Shown here piece after piece: positions 1 to 8,976 of a stretch of DNA of 64,000 bases. Under the pieces are notes generated by a model. That model did no database searches. It saw only the letters and a program-made list of their open reading frames with translations, and was not told the origin of the DNA. The DNA comes from Halomonas maura (GTDB lineage Bacteria > Pseudomonadota > Gammaproteobacteria > Pseudomonadales > Halomonadaceae). Every line of letters starts with the position of its first letter. Position 1 is the first letter of the stretch. Location of the stretch: assembly GCF_030409305.1 (NCBI RefSeq), contig NZ_JAUFPQ010000018.1, positions 62,001 to 126,000 on the forward strand, in the 5' to 3' direction. A program made the position numbers and the translations under genes.

Positions 1-354
1 GGCGCGCAGCGGCACGATCAGGATGATCACCAGGCAGCCGAGCCAGAGTACCGGGTTCAGGGGCAGGAAGCGAAACACCCGGGCGGGTCGCCGGCGCAGG
101 GCGCGCCAGGTCAGCAGGCAGGCGATCGCCACCAGCACGCGCAGGGCCAGCAGCAGGAAGAAGGTCGGCGACGCGCCGAGCAGGAGGTAGTCGGCCATCC
201 CCAGCAGGGTGAACAGCAGGGCGATGACCAGCAGCGAGGTCTGCAGCTGGCCGGCGGTACGCGGCAGCACGTAACGCCGATAGTCGGCTTCCAGACGAGG
301 ATCGGTAAACTCCGCGGTCCATGGCGTCAGGGCATGACGGTCCGATGCAATCAC
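1..354 (-). CDS. Membrane sensor-like protein, N-terminal part (cut by window edge)
   Basis: An open frame of 118 codons runs off the left edge of the window. It starts at a GTG at 352-354, and no better in-frame start is visible. The first 35 residues are hydrophilic and contain a PWTAEFTDPRLEADYR-type stretch. Hydrophobic segments follow at about 40-60, 64-82 and 101-116, separated by an Arg-rich turn at 84-95. A short cytoplasmic N-terminus before a multi-helix membrane module is common in bacterial membrane-bound cyclases and GGDEF sensors, but no catalytic domain is inside the window, so the function stays open. The gene is read away from yejK's upstream neighbours and has no visible partner. 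Confidence 0.55.
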   Translation of the reverse strand, partial: MIASDRHALTPWTAEFTDPRLEADYRRYVLPRTAGQLQTSLLVIALLFTLLGMADYLLLGASPTFFLLLALRVLVAIACLLTWRALRRRPARVFRFLPLNPVLWLGCLVIILIVPLRA

Positions 355-432
355 GGTGAGACGGCTCCATGGGGCCCCTTTCGAAAGACTAGCCCGGCTT
401 GGCGTCTCTGGCGATAGGCGGATGCGGCCGCC

Positions 433-1437
433 TCAGTCCTGGCGCCGCTTGAGCTGGTCACGCAGTCCGGTGGGCACCTTCTTGATGATCAGGCGATCCT
501 GGTCCTGGTCGTACTCCACGGCGGCCCCCAGCAGGTGGGAATCGAAGCTGATCGACACGCCCGCCGCGCGCCCGGTGAAGCGCCGGAACGCCTTGAGGGT
601 GCGCTTGTCGGGAGGAATCTCCGGGGCCAGGCCATAGTCGCTGTTGCGGATGTGCTCGAAGAAGGCCTTGGGCTGCTGCTCGTCGACCAGCTCGGAGAGC
701 GCCTCCAGGGTGATCGGCTCGCCACGGCTCGCCTGGTCGCTGGCATAGTCGATCAGGGCGTCGGTCTTCTCGCGGCTCGCCTCCTCGGGCAGATCCTCCC
801 GCTCCACGTAGTCGCTGAAGGCCTTGAGCAGGGTGCGGGTCTCCTGGGTGGCGTCGACCTGCTCCCGGGCCCCCAGTACCTCGGCGAAGCCCTCTGCCAG
901 CTTCCTGCCGCCGCGGTCCCGGGTCCAGGACAGGTAGGGATGCGAGGACGAGCCGCCCTGCCACTGGCCGAAGTCGAGCCGAGCGGCCAGCGTCATCTGG
1001 GCCAGGTTGAGCTGGTGGCTGGGTACCACTTCCAGCGTCTCGCTGATGCCGAAGCCCTGGCGGTGGTGCAGCAGCGCCATGATCAGGTAGCGGGCCTCGC
1101 CCTGGCGGTGGTCGATGACCAGGAAGTGGCCGCCCACCGGCAGGTGGGCATCGATCAGCGGGGTGAGGCGCTCGGCCAGCGTCCGGCTCAGCTCGGCGAA
1201 GTCGAGGCCGTCCTCCAGGTAGCGGGCCAGCGCGGCGGGGAAGGGGCCGGCGTCCTCCTCGTCGTCGGCGAAGCGGCCCCAGGTCTTGGTCTTGGCGTGG
1301 TAGGCGTCACCCAGCCCGGCGAGCAGGTCGTCGAGGGCCGGGGAGGCGGCCAGTTCCGCCTGGGCGGGCGCCAGACGCGCCGGCGTCTCGCCGTCGCCCT
1401 TGTCGATGCGGTGGATGATGCTGTGCAGGATCGGCAT
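433..1437 (-). CDS. yejK: Nucleoid-associated protein YejK/NdpA
   Basis: The 334-residue product matches the 335-residue E. coli YejK (NdpA, 37-kDa nucleoid-associated protein) in length and pattern. It starts MPILHSIIHRIDK and has the family's FLVIDHR and SFDSHLLG stretches. Family members bind DNA in the nucleoid; the exact role is not settled. The reading frame stays open far upstream, but the ATG at 1435-1437 is where family similarity begins, so the longer frame is a GC-rich artefact. The gene stands alone, downstream of the ABC exporter genes and separated from them by about 70 bases. Confidence 0.9.
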   Translation of the reverse strand: MPILHSIIHRIDKGDGETPARLAPAQAELAASPALDDLLAGLGDAYHAKTKTWGRFADDEEDAGPFPAALARYLEDGLDFAELSRTLAERLTPLIDAHLPVGGHFLVIDHRQGEARYLIMALLHHRQGFGISETLEVVPSHQLNLAQMTLAARLDFGQWQGGSSSHPYLSWTRDRGGRKLAEGFAEVLGAREQVDATQETRTLLKAFSDYVEREDLPEEASREKTDALIDYASDQASRGEPITLEALSELVDEQQPKAFFEHIRNSDYGLAPEIPPDKRTLKAFRRFTGRAAGVSISFDSHLLGAAVEYDQDQDRLIIKKVPTGLRDQLKRRQD

Positions 1438-1505
1438 GGGAGACCTCGCGGCTCGCGGTGGAAAGGCGGCGATGATACCGCAGCCGCCCCGTGCCCGGCT
1501 GCCCC

Positions 1506-2267
1506 TCAGGGCTTGAGGCGATAGCCGGTGCGGAAGATCCAGCTGACCACCCCCAGCGAGACCGCCAGGAACAGCGCGATCATGGCCAGGCTCGCCCAGA
1601 TGCTGACGTCGCCCAGGCCGTAGAAGCTCCAGCGGAACCCGCTGATCAGGTAGACCACCGGGTTGGCCAGGGTCACCGCCTGCCAGAACGGCGGCAGCAT
1701 GTCGATGGAGTAGAAGGTGCCGCCGAGGAAGGTCAGCGGGGTGATCACCAGCAGCGGGACCAGCTGCAGCTTCTCGAAGCCGTCGGCCCAGATGCCGATG
1801 ATGAAGCCGAGCAGGCTGAAGGTCAGCGCCGTGAGCACCAGGAACAGCAGCATGATCAGCGGATGGGCGATGGAGAAGGGCACGAAGAGGCTCGCCGTGC
1901 CGAGCACGATCAATCCCAGCAGCACCGACTTGGTGGCCGCCGCGCCGACGAAGCCGAGCACCACCTCGAAGTACGAGATGGGGGCGGAGAGGATCTCGTA
2001 GATCGACCCCGAGAAGCGCGGGAAGAAGATCCCGAAGGAGGCGTTGGAGACGCTCTGGGTCAGCAGCATCAGCATGATCAGGCCGGGCACGATGAAGGCC
2101 CCGTAGCTGACCCCGTCCACCTCGCTGATCCGGGTGCCGATGGCCGCACCGAACACCACGAAGTACAGCGAGGTGGAGATCACCGGCGAGACGATGCTCT
2201 GCAGCACCGTGCGCAGGCTGCGGGCCATCTCCGCCAGGTAGATGGTCTTCACCGATTGCAGGTTCAT
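1506..2267 (-). CDS. ABC-2 type transporter permease
   Basis: The 253-residue protein has about six hydrophobic segments and begins with a short cytoplasmic stretch ([16 protein letters not shown]), as in ABC-2 family exporter permeases. It would form the membrane channel for the ATPase encoded just upstream; the two frames overlap by four bases (ATGA at 2264-2267), which indicates translational coupling. The ABC-2 family exports drugs, polysaccharides or lipids; the substrate here cannot be told. The YadH/NatB-like layout without a periplasmic partner fits a simple half-transporter pair. Confidence 0.85.
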   Translation of the reverse strand: MNLQSVKTIYLAEMARSLRTVLQSIVSPVISTSLYFVVFGAAIGTRISEVDGVSYGAFIVPGLIMLMLLTQSVSNASFGIFFPRFSGSIYEILSAPISYFEVVLGFVGAAATKSVLLGLIVLGTASLFVPFSIAHPLIMLLFLVLTALTFSLLGFIIGIWADGFEKLQLVPLLVITPLTFLGGTFYSIDMLPPFWQAVTLANPVVYLISGFRWSFYGLGDVSIWASLAMIALFLAVSLGVVSWIFRTGYRLKP

Positions 2268-3208
2268 GCGCTCTCCCTGACCAGGCTGACGAAGATTTCC
2301 TCCAGCGAGCTCTGCCGGGTGTGGAGGTCCTTGAAGCGGATGCCGGCGGCCTCGAGGTCGGCGAGCAGGTCGGCGATGCCGGCCTGGTCGTCCTCGCCGT
2401 TGTGGCGGCCATCGTAGGTGTAGATCAGTGCATGACCGTCTTCGGCCAGCGTCAGCCGATGGCCGTTCAGGACGGCCGGCACCCGCGTGATCGGCTCGCG
2501 CAGCTGCAGCGTCAGCTCCTTGCGGCCGAGCTTGCGCATCAGCTCGCGCTTCTCCTCCACCAGCACCAGCGAGCCGCCGCGGATCACCCCGATGCGGTCG
2601 GCCATCTCCTCCGCCTCCTCGATGTAGTGGGTGGTCAGGATGATGGTCACCCCGCTGTCGCGCAGGCCGCGCACCACCTCCCACATGTCGCGGCGCAGCT
2701 CGACATCGACGCCGGCGGTGGGCTCGTCGAGAAACAGGATCTCGGGCTCGTGGGCCAGCGCCTTGGCGATCAGCACCCGGCGCTTCATGCCCCCCGAGAG
2801 GGTGATCAGCCGGTTGCGGCGCTTGTCCCAGAGCGACAGCGACTTCAGCACCTTCTCGATGTGCCCGGGCGCCTTCGGCTTGCCGAACAGCCCGCGGCTG
2901 AAGCTCACCGTGTCCCAGACCGTGGAGAAGGCCTCGCTGGTCAGCTCCTGGGGGACCAGGCCGATGCGTTCCCGGGCGCGGCGGAACTCGCGGACGTTGT
3001 CGTGGCCATCCACCAGCACGCGGCCCCGGCTGGCATTGACCAGGCCACAGATCACGCTGATCAGGGTCGTCTTGCCGGCCCCGTTGGGGCCGAGCAGGGC
3101 GAAGATCTCGCCGCGGCGGATCTCGAGGTCCACGTCGCTGAGCGCCTGGAACCCGCTGTCGTAGGTCTTCGACAGGCCCTCGACGCGAATCACGGTGTCA
3201 TCACTCAA
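2264..3208 (-). CDS. ABC exporter ATP-binding protein
   Basis: The 314-residue ATPase has Walker A at residues 40-48 (GPNGAGKTT), the LSGGM signature at 137-141 and Walker B with catalytic Glu at 157-162 (ILFLDE). A C-terminal extension of about 90 residues follows the ATPase core, as in DrrA/CcmA-like drug or antibiotic exporter subunits. It pairs with the overlapping ABC-2 permease gene. Its start overlaps the end of the DUF6494 gene by eight bases, so the three genes probably form one transcript read leftwards. Confidence 0.88.
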   Translation of the reverse strand: MSDDTVIRVEGLSKTYDSGFQALSDVDLEIRRGEIFALLGPNGAGKTTLISVICGLVNASRGRVLVDGHDNVREFRRARERIGLVPQELTSEAFSTVWDTVSFSRGLFGKPKAPGHIEKVLKSLSLWDKRRNRLITLSGGMKRRVLIAKALAHEPEILFLDEPTAGVDVELRRDMWEVVRGLRDSGVTIILTTHYIEEAEEMADRIGVIRGGSLVLVEEKRELMRKLGRKELTLQLREPITRVPAVLNGHRLTLAEDGHALIYTYDGRHNGEDDQAGIADLLADLEAAGIRFKDLHTRQSSLEEIFVSLVRESA

Positions 3209-3407
3209 GCTCGATGTCTCCCTGGAACTCCACCTTCAGCTCGAGCCCGGCCACCTCCAGCGTCACGCGGGCCGGCAGCGACTCGTCGCCCGCCAGTCGC
3301 CCCTCGGCCAGCGCCTGGGCCACGGCCTCCTCGATGCGCTGCTGGGACTGGACCCCGACGGTCTTCAGCAGCTTGCGGATGCTCTGGTGAAAGGTCTCGT
3401 CATGCAT
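3201..3407 (-). CDS. DUF6494 family small protein
   Basis: This 68-residue protein ([19 protein letters not shown]...) matches the small DUF6494 family, whose hallmark is an N-terminal (E/D)ETFxxSIRKxLKTVGVxSQ stretch followed by an acidic beta-rich half. The ATG at 3405-3407 was chosen because the family begins there; the frame is open further upstream. It lies at the head of the ABC exporter transcript, overlapping the ATPase gene. No function is known for the family. Its position suggests co-expression with, not necessarily a role in, the exporter. Confidence 0.75.
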   Translation of the reverse strand: MHDETFHQSIRKLLKTVGVQSQQRIEEAVAQALAEGRLAGDESLPARVTLEVAGLELKVEFQGDIELE

Positions 3408-3477
3408 CGGTATGTCCTTATGGGTGGGCGGCCCCCCCATCCTAGCGCGGCTGGCGCCATGGAACATCGCCCACCAA

Positions 3478-3518
3478 CGACGAAAGCCGCGGTGGTGGCC
3501 CACGCGCGGCTTTCGTCG
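3478..3518 (-). terminator. Stem-loop downstream of the parvulin gene
   Basis: A perfect 14-bp inverted repeat (arms 3478-3491 and 3505-3518) encloses a 13-nt loop. It lies between the stop of the parvulin gene and the start of the DUF6494 gene, both read leftwards. The stem contains CGAAAGCCGCG / CGCGGCTTTCG but has no clear U-tract after it, so it may be an imperfect intrinsic terminator. Confidence 0.5.
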
Positions 3519-3565
3519 GTCAGGGGCGCCCGGGAGGACGCCGGAGCGGGCGTCCTCGCCGCGGA

Positions 3566-3844
3566 TCAGGTGCGGCTGGTGACCTCGAGCAGGTGGTAGC
3601 CGAACTGGGTCTTCACCGGGCCCTGGACCTTGTTGAGCTCAGCGGAGAACACGACCTTGTCGAATTCCGGCACCATCTGGCCGGGGCCGAAGCTGCCGAG
3701 CTCGCCGCCCTGCTTGCCGGACGGGCACTGGGAATGTTCGCGGGCGACCTCGGCGAAGTCGCGGCCGCCTTCGATCTCGGCCTTGAGGGCCTGGCACTGC
3801 TCTTCGCTGCTGACCAGGATGTGACGGGCGGATGCCTGGGCCAT
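3566..3844 (-). CDS. PpiC-type peptidyl-prolyl isomerase (parvulin)
   Basis: The 92-residue protein is a single parvulin domain. It starts MAQASARHILV, has the FAEVAREHSQCPSGKQGGELG core, and ends FGYHLLEVTSRT; the conserved His pair is at both ends. It catalyses cis-trans isomerisation of prolyl bonds. With no signal peptide it should act in the cytoplasm, like E. coli PpiC (93 aa). The start is the ATG at 3842-3844, where the domain begins. It is divergent from the HIT gene. Confidence 0.9.
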   Translation of the reverse strand: MAQASARHILVSSEEQCQALKAEIEGGRDFAEVAREHSQCPSGKQGGELGSFGPGQMVPEFDKVVFSAELNKVQGPVKTQFGYHLLEVTSRT

Positions 3845-3971
3845 GGGAATCTCCTCGATGGGACATGGTAGGGTGGGGATGAAGGGACAAGGATACCATG
3901 CCGGCCCCATGCTGGGGCCAGCACCGGCGCGCCTGGTCGCGCTGGTCACCCGGTTCAAGGAGGAACCACCC

Positions 3972-4430
3972 ATGCGCTGCATCTTCTGTGACATCGTCGC
4001 GGGGCGCTCGCCCTGCCATCGGGTATGGGAAGACGAGGAACACCTGGCCTTCCTCTCCATCTACCCCAATACGCCGGGCTTCACCGTGGTGATCCCCAAG
4101 GCCCACCACTCGAGCTATGCCTTCGACCAGTCGGACGAGGTGCTGTGCCGGTTGGTGCTCGCCACCAAGTGCGTGGCCCGGTTGCTGGACCGGTCGCTGG
4201 ACGGCGTCGCCCGCAGCGGCATGTTCTTCGAGGGCTACGGCGTCGATCACCTGCACAGCAAGCTGTTTCCCATGCATGGCACCGGCAACGACCCGACCTT
4301 CCAGGCCGTGGAATCACGGGTGGACAAGTACTTCACGCGCTACGAAGGGTACCTGTCCTCGCACGATTTTCGTCGGGCCGACGACGAGCGACTCGCCGAA
4401 CTCGCCGCCCGGATCCGCACCTTCGCCTAG
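3972..4430 (+). CDS. HIT family protein with altered histidine triad
   Basis: The 152-residue protein has the HIT fold signature MRCIFCDIVAG at the N-terminus and WEDEEHLAFLSIYPNTPGFTVVIPK in the middle. HIT proteins hydrolyse or transfer nucleotidyl groups through an HxHxH motif. Here the aligned stretch reads H93-L-H95-S-K97-L-F-P, so the third histidine is lysine while the central, nucleophile-equivalent histidine remains. The ATG at 3972 has an AGGAGG-like site eight bases upstream (AAGGAGGAACC). It is probably monocistronic. Confidence 0.85.
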   Translation: MRCIFCDIVAGRSPCHRVWEDEEHLAFLSIYPNTPGFTVVIPKAHHSSYAFDQSDEVLCRLVLATKCVARLLDRSLDGVARSGMFFEGYGVDHLHSKLFPMHGTGNDPTFQAVESRVDKYFTRYEGYLSSHDFRRADDERLAELAARIRTFA

Positions 4431-4621
4431 CCCCTTGGCACGCTCCCTGGCGGCGCCCGCCAAGGCCGGCTTCAGGCTACACTGAAACGGCATCGGCTCG
4501 CCCTGCGGGGCGGCACGATAGGTCTCGCCAGCCGCTGTCCGGGCTTGCCGATCCGGGTGTCGTCGGCGGCCTGGCGACTGTCGAGGGAGTTGGCCTTACG
4601 AGAGGCGCCCGGAGACATGGC

Positions 4622-5239
4622 ATGCCCCCGTCTTGGCGGTGCTTCGTGTGTTGTCTGGCTGCCTGCCTGCTGGTGCCCCTGGCCATGGCGCACGAGCCGG
4701 CCGAGGCGGCCGAGCGCAAGGCGGCGCAGCTGGAGCAGAGCGTCGTGGAGGCGGGCGAGGATGGCCCCGTCACCCCCGCCGCCACCATCGAGAAGCCGGA
4801 GGCCCAGGCGGTCGACCCGACCGGCAAGGCGCCGCTGGACGATGCCCTCACCTGCCTGGCCCGCAGCATCTACTGGGAAGCCCGCGGCGAGGCGGTCGCC
4901 GACATGGAGGCCGTGGCCAATGTGGTGATGAACCGTCTGGCCCACGAGGGCTTTCCCGACTCGGTCTGCGCGGTGGTCAGGCAGGGGGCCGAGCAGGGCG
5001 CCTGCCAGTTCTCCTGGTGGTGTGACGGCCGGGTGGACGAGGCCGACGAGGACGCCGCCTATGCGGCGGCCAAGGAGATCGCCCGGCGCGCCCTCAACCA
5101 GCAGCTCGGCGATCACACCGACGGCGCCCTCTACTTCCACCATCGCTCGGTGCTCCCTACCTGGGCCGCGGAATACGCCAAGACCGTCGACGTCGGCGGC
5201 TTCGCCTTCTATCGGCCCCGCGGCGGGGCGTCCCACTAG
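4622..5239 (+). CDS. Secreted SleB-type cell-wall hydrolase
   Basis: The 205-residue precursor has a signal peptide (about residues 1-23, ending PLAMA) and then a low-complexity acidic linker. A Hydrolase_2/SleB-like domain follows, with the core ARSIYWEARGE, ANVVMNR and CQFSWWCDG. The Glu of YWEARGE is the expected catalytic acid of this lysozyme-like family, which cleaves peptidoglycan glycan strands. In non-sporulating Proteobacteria such proteins act in wall remodelling. The ATG at 4622 was chosen because it begins the signal peptide. Confidence 0.82.
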   Translation: MPPSWRCFVCCLAACLLVPLAMAHEPAEAAERKAAQLEQSVVEAGEDGPVTPAATIEKPEAQAVDPTGKAPLDDALTCLARSIYWEARGEAVADMEAVANVVMNRLAHEGFPDSVCAVVRQGAEQGACQFSWWCDGRVDEADEDAAYAAAKEIARRALNQQLGDHTDGALYFHHRSVLPTWAAEYAKTVDVGGFAFYRPRGGASH

Positions 5240-5270
5240 TCGAGGGCCGGCAGGTTGCCCGGTCGGCCCG

Positions 5271-6206
5271 TCACCTTGCGTCGCTCGGCAGGGCGGCGCG
5301 TGACGTGACATCCTCCTCCGCGATCGCCGCGGCGAGGAAGTCCAGCAGCGCCCGCACCGAGGGCAGCAGGCAGCGACGCGAGGGATAGACGGCATGCAGG
5401 ATGCCGCCGCGGGGTTCCCAGCCCGGCAGCACGTCGACCAGTCGGCCGGCCTGGAGGTCATGCCCGGCGACCAGCAGGCCCAGCTTGACCACGCCCATCC
5501 CGGCCAGGGCCGCCTCATGCAGCGTCTCGGCGCTGTCCGTCACCAGGCGCGGCCGATGGTGAACCTGGGCGGTGGCGCCCTCGGGGCCCACCAGGTCCCA
5601 GACGTGCTGCCTGTCGTATTGCTCGAAATCCAGACTGGGCAGCCGGCACAGGTCGGCGGGCGTGCGGGGCAGCGGGTGGGCCTCGAACAGGCCGGAGGCC
5701 GCCACCAGCCGCTGGGGGCTGCGCGACAGGACCTTCATGGTCAGGTCGCTGTCCTCCAGCGGCGGGAAGCGGATGCGGATCGCCATGTCGAAGCCTTCCC
5801 TGATCACGTCGACGCGCCGGCTGGTGGCCTCGACCCTCACCTCCACCTTCGGGCACTGGGCCATGAAGCGGACCAGCAGGGGGGTGATCAGGTAGTGCAG
5901 CACGCTGGGGGAGCAGCTCAGCCGTACGGTGCCCTGCGGCTCGGCGCGGTGGTGCGCGATCAGCTCCTCGGCGGCTTCCGCTTCCACCAGCATCGCCACG
6001 CAGTGGCGGTAGTAGGCCTGACCGAGCTCGGTCACCGAGACATGCCGGGTCGAACGCTGGAGCAGCCGGGTCGCCAGGCGCTCCTCCAGCTGGCCGATGC
6101 GCCGGCTCAGCTTGGACTTGGGGATGCCCAGGGCCCGGCCGGCGGGCGCGAAGCCGCCGTGATCCACCACCTGAACGAAGTAGAAGAGGTCGTTGAGGTC
6201 CCGCAT
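5271..6206 (-). CDS. LysR-family transcriptional regulator
   Basis: The 311-residue protein has a LysR winged helix-turn-helix at residues 1-60 (MRDLNDLFYFVQVVDHGGF, ALGIPKSKLSRRIGQLEERL) and a periplasmic-binding-like effector domain. It is divergent from the pirin gene starting at 6326, across 119 bases that must hold both promoters. This arrangement (LysR opposite pirin and a YcaC-type hydrolase) suggests it controls that rightward operon. LysR regulators of this subgroup often respond to aromatic or redox-active compounds; the inducer is unknown. Confidence 0.9.
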   Translation of the reverse strand: MRDLNDLFYFVQVVDHGGFAPAGRALGIPKSKLSRRIGQLEERLATRLLQRSTRHVSVTELGQAYYRHCVAMLVEAEAAEELIAHHRAEPQGTVRLSCSPSVLHYLITPLLVRFMAQCPKVEVRVEATSRRVDVIREGFDMAIRIRFPPLEDSDLTMKVLSRSPQRLVAASGLFEAHPLPRTPADLCRLPSLDFEQYDRQHVWDLVGPEGATAQVHHRPRLVTDSAETLHEAALAGMGVVKLGLLVAGHDLQAGRLVDVLPGWEPRGGILHAVYPSRRCLLPSVRALLDFLAAAIAEEDVTSRAALPSDAR

Positions 6207-6325
6207 CGGTCGTCCTGTGAGTGGAACGGTCCGTCCGAATCATACCATCTACTGCGGGAAGCGTTCCTTATCTAGGCTTTCTGCATCGGGGCCCTCGCGC
6301 CCTCCCTGCCAACAGGAGCCCGACC

Positions 6326-7195
6326 ATGAAACAGATCCAGGCGGTATACGGCGCCCCCCACGGCCACTGGGTCGGTGACGGCTTCCCCGTGCGTTCCCTG
6401 TTCACCTATGAGCGCATGGGCGCCGAGCACATCAGCCCCTTCCTGATGCTGGATCACGCCGGTCCCCACACCTTCAGGCCGGCCAGGCGACCGCGCGGCG
6501 TGGGGCAGCATCCCCACCGCGGCTTCGAGACGGTGACCCTGGTCTACGCGGGCGAACTCGAGCACCGCGACTCCACCGGCAGCGGCGGCAGGATCGGCGA
6601 GGGGGACGTGCAGTGGATGACCGCCGGCGCCGGCATCGTCCACGAGGAGTTCCACTCCCGGGCCTTCACCGAGCGAGGCGGCACCCTGGAGATGGTGCAG
6701 CTCTGGATCAACCTGCCCGCTCGCGACAAGGACGCCCCGGCGGCCTACCAGACGCTGCTCGACGCCGAGATTCCCAGCGTGGCGCTGGATGACGAGGCCG
6801 GTCGGGTGCGCGTGGTGGCGGGAACCTATCGTGGCCACGCGGGACCGGCCCGCACCTTCACGCCGATCAACCTGTGGGACCTCCGGCTGGCCGCGGGACG
6901 GGACGCCGTGCTGCCCGTCCCGGAGGGCCATACCACCCTGCTGGTGGTGCTGGAGGGCACCGTCCAGGTCAATGGCGAGACCGTCGTGCGCGACGAGGCC
7001 GTGGTGGCCTTCGAGCGTCGCGGCGAGGAAGTGCACCTGGAGGCCAACAACGGCGCCAGGCTGCTGCTGCTCAGCGGCGAGCCCATCGAGGAGCCGGTCG
7101 TCGGCCACGGGCCCTTCGTGATGAACAGCGTGGAGCAGATCCACCAGGCCTTCGCCGACTTCCAGCGCGGGAAGTACGGCGCCCTGAACGGCTAG
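6326..7195 (+). CDS. Pirin family protein (first copy)
   Basis: The 289-residue bicupin has the pirin metal motif QHPHRGFETVT (two His of the N-terminal cupin), GELEHRDS, and MTAGAGIVHEE supplying the third His and Glu. Pirins bind Fe(II); some have quercetinase activity and others act as redox-sensing partners. It is the first gene of a rightward group with an isochorismatase-like hydrolase and a second pirin, opposite a LysR regulator. A good ribosome-binding site (CAGGAGCC) precedes the ATG at 6326. Confidence 0.9.
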   Translation: MKQIQAVYGAPHGHWVGDGFPVRSLFTYERMGAEHISPFLMLDHAGPHTFRPARRPRGVGQHPHRGFETVTLVYAGELEHRDSTGSGGRIGEGDVQWMTAGAGIVHEEFHSRAFTERGGTLEMVQLWINLPARDKDAPAAYQTLLDAEIPSVALDDEAGRVRVVAGTYRGHAGPARTFTPINLWDLRLAAGRDAVLPVPEGHTTLLVVLEGTVQVNGETVVRDEAVVAFERRGEEVHLEANNGARLLLLSGEPIEEPVVGHGPFVMNSVEQIHQAFADFQRGKYGALNG

Positions 7196-7219
7196 CGGCA
7201 GATGTCCGCTGGCGTGCTT

Positions 7220-7242
7220 GCCCGGCAGCTGGGCTGCCGGGC
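7220..7242 (+). terminator. Stem-loop between pirin and hydrolase genes
   Basis: Nine-base arms (GCCCGGCAG at 7220-7228 and its complement at 7234-7242) enclose a five-base loop, 24 bases after the pirin stop and 29 bases before the next ATG. It may attenuate rather than end transcription of the operon. Confidence 0.5.
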
Positions 7243-7271
7243 CTTCCCAACCCGATGAAAGGAGACCCACC

Positions 7272-7895
7272 ATGTCCTTTACCTACCACCGCCTGGACAA
7301 GGATGACGTGGCCCTGCTGATGGTCGACCATCAGGCCGGCCTGCTGTCCCTGGTACGCGACTACGCTCCGGACGAGTTCAAGAACAACGTGCTGGCGCTC
7401 GCCGATATCGCCAGGTTCTTCGACATCCCCACCATCCTCACCACCAGCTTCGAGGATGGCCCCAACGGGCCCATGGTGCCGGAACTCAAGGAGGCATTCC
7501 CCGACGCGCCCTACTTCGCCCGTCCGGGCCAGATCAACGCCTGGGACAACGAGGACTTCGTCGCCGCGGTCAAGGCCACCGGCAAGAAGCAGCTGCTGAT
7601 CGCCGGCGTGGTCACCGAGGTCTGCGTGGCCTTCCCGGCGCTCTCCGCCCTGGAGGAGGGGTTCGAGGTGTTCGTGGTCACCGATGCCTCCGGCACCTTC
7701 AACCCGATCACCCGAGACGCCGCCTGGGATCGCATGTCCCGGGCCGGTGCCCAACTGATGACCTGGTTCGGCGTCGGCTGCGAGTTGCATCGTGACTGGC
7801 GCAACGACATCGAAGGCTTCGGCGGCCTGCTGGCCGGCCACCTGCCGGCCTATGCCAACCTGATGCAGAGCTACTCTCAGCAGAGTCAGGGCTAA
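7272..7895 (+). CDS. Isochorismatase-like hydrolase (YcaC type)
   Basis: The 207-residue protein is a cysteine hydrolase of the isochorismatase superfamily, closest in pattern to YcaC. The catalytic Asp is D19 (LMVDHQAGLL), and FARPGQINAWDNEDF and the nucleophile Cys in VVTEVCVAFPALSAL are all present. YcaC-like enzymes are stress-associated amidohydrolases with uncertain substrates. The AAAGGAGACC site sits upstream of the ATG at 7272. It lies between two pirin genes, suggesting a shared stress response. Confidence 0.9.
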   Translation: MSFTYHRLDKDDVALLMVDHQAGLLSLVRDYAPDEFKNNVLALADIARFFDIPTILTTSFEDGPNGPMVPELKEAFPDAPYFARPGQINAWDNEDFVAAVKATGKKQLLIAGVVTEVCVAFPALSALEEGFEVFVVTDASGTFNPITRDAAWDRMSRAGAQLMTWFGVGCELHRDWRNDIEGFGGLLAGHLPAYANLMQSYSQQSQG

Positions 7896-7997
7896 GCGCG
7901 CTCGGCTCGGCCCGCGCGGCCACCCCCTGGACCGCCTATGCTGAAGGCGCTCCCCGCGGGGCCGAGCCCCGTTCGCTTCTTTCGAAAGGATATTCCC

Positions 7998-8939
7998 ATG
8001 AGCACACTCGTCGATGATCGCGACCTGGCCTCGTCGCTGGACTGCCCGGTCGTCGAGGGCAAGCGCCTGGTCCAGCACGTGACGCCGCGCACCGCCGATG
8101 TCGGCGGCATCCCCGTCAACCGGGTACTGCCCTCGCGACAGCGGCGCCTGGTGGGCGCCTGGTGCTTCCTCGACCATGCCGGCCCGGCCGTCTTCAAGGG
8201 CGACTCCCGCGGCCTGCGGGTCGGGCCCCACCCGCATATCGGCCTGCAGACCTTCACCTGGATGATCGCGGGCGAGGTGCTGCACCGCGACAGCCTGGGC
8301 AACCGGCAGGTGATCCGCCCCGGCCAGGTCAACCTGATGACCGCCGGACGCGGCATCAGCCACACCGAGGAATCGGTGCCCGGCGAGAGCCAACTGCATG
8401 CCGCCCAGCTATGGATCGCCCTGCCCGAGGCGGACCGCCGCACCGATCCGCGCTTCGATCACTATCCCGACCTGCCGTCCTGGGAAGAGCAGGGCGTCGC
8501 CTTCACCCTGCTCACCGGCGAGTTCGCCGGCCGGCGGGCGCCGACCCTGGCCTTCTCGCCGCTGGTGGGCCTGGATCTCGTAAGCCGGGAGGCGAGCCGC
8601 CTGCGGCTGACGCTGCGCCAGGACTTCGAGTACGGCGTGCTGCCCCTGGAGGGCGAGCTGGCCATCGAGGGGGACCGCTTCGCCACCAACGAACTGGCCT
8701 ATCTGGGGCGCGGCCGTGACGAGGTCAGCCTCGACCTGCCCGAGGGCGGCCGGGCCATCCTGATCGGCGGCGAGCCGCTGGGCGAGGAGATCCTGATCTG
8801 GTGGAACCTCGTCGGCCACAGCAAGGCCGAGATCGCCGAGGCGCAGCGCGACTGGGAAGCCGGCAGCGAGCGCTTCGGCCGCATTCCCGACTACGACGGC
8901 GAGCCCCTGATGCCGCCGCCGCTGCCCTGGCAGGCATAG
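7998..8939 (+). CDS. Pirin family protein (second copy)
   Basis: The 313-residue bicupin belongs to a different pirin branch from the copy at 6326. Its motif reads GPHPHIGLQTFTW, GEVLHRDS and MTAGRGISHTEES, with the metal His residues kept. The ATG at 7998 follows TCGAAAGGATATTCCC, a reasonable ribosome site; the in-frame ATG at 7938 was rejected because the extra residues do not resemble pirins. It is the third gene in the pirin-hydrolase-pirin row and is followed closely by an ABM-domain gene. Confidence 0.9.
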   Translation: MSTLVDDRDLASSLDCPVVEGKRLVQHVTPRTADVGGIPVNRVLPSRQRRLVGAWCFLDHAGPAVFKGDSRGLRVGPHPHIGLQTFTWMIAGEVLHRDSLGNRQVIRPGQVNLMTAGRGISHTEESVPGESQLHAAQLWIALPEADRRTDPRFDHYPDLPSWEEQGVAFTLLTGEFAGRRAPTLAFSPLVGLDLVSREASRLRLTLRQDFEYGVLPLEGELAIEGDRFATNELAYLGRGRDEVSLDLPEGGRAILIGGEPLGEEILIWWNLVGHSKAEIAEAQRDWEAGSERFGRIPDYDGEPLMPPPLPWQA

Positions 8940-8976
8940 CCAGACGCCAGGCTTCCCCCACCGCGAAGGACAGCGC

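Noticed and set aside
433..2412. Very long open frame (659 codons) covering yejK and the permease region
   Set aside because: Only the part from 1437 downwards matches YejK; the rest is antisense-style GC-rich open frame over a clear permease gene in another frame.
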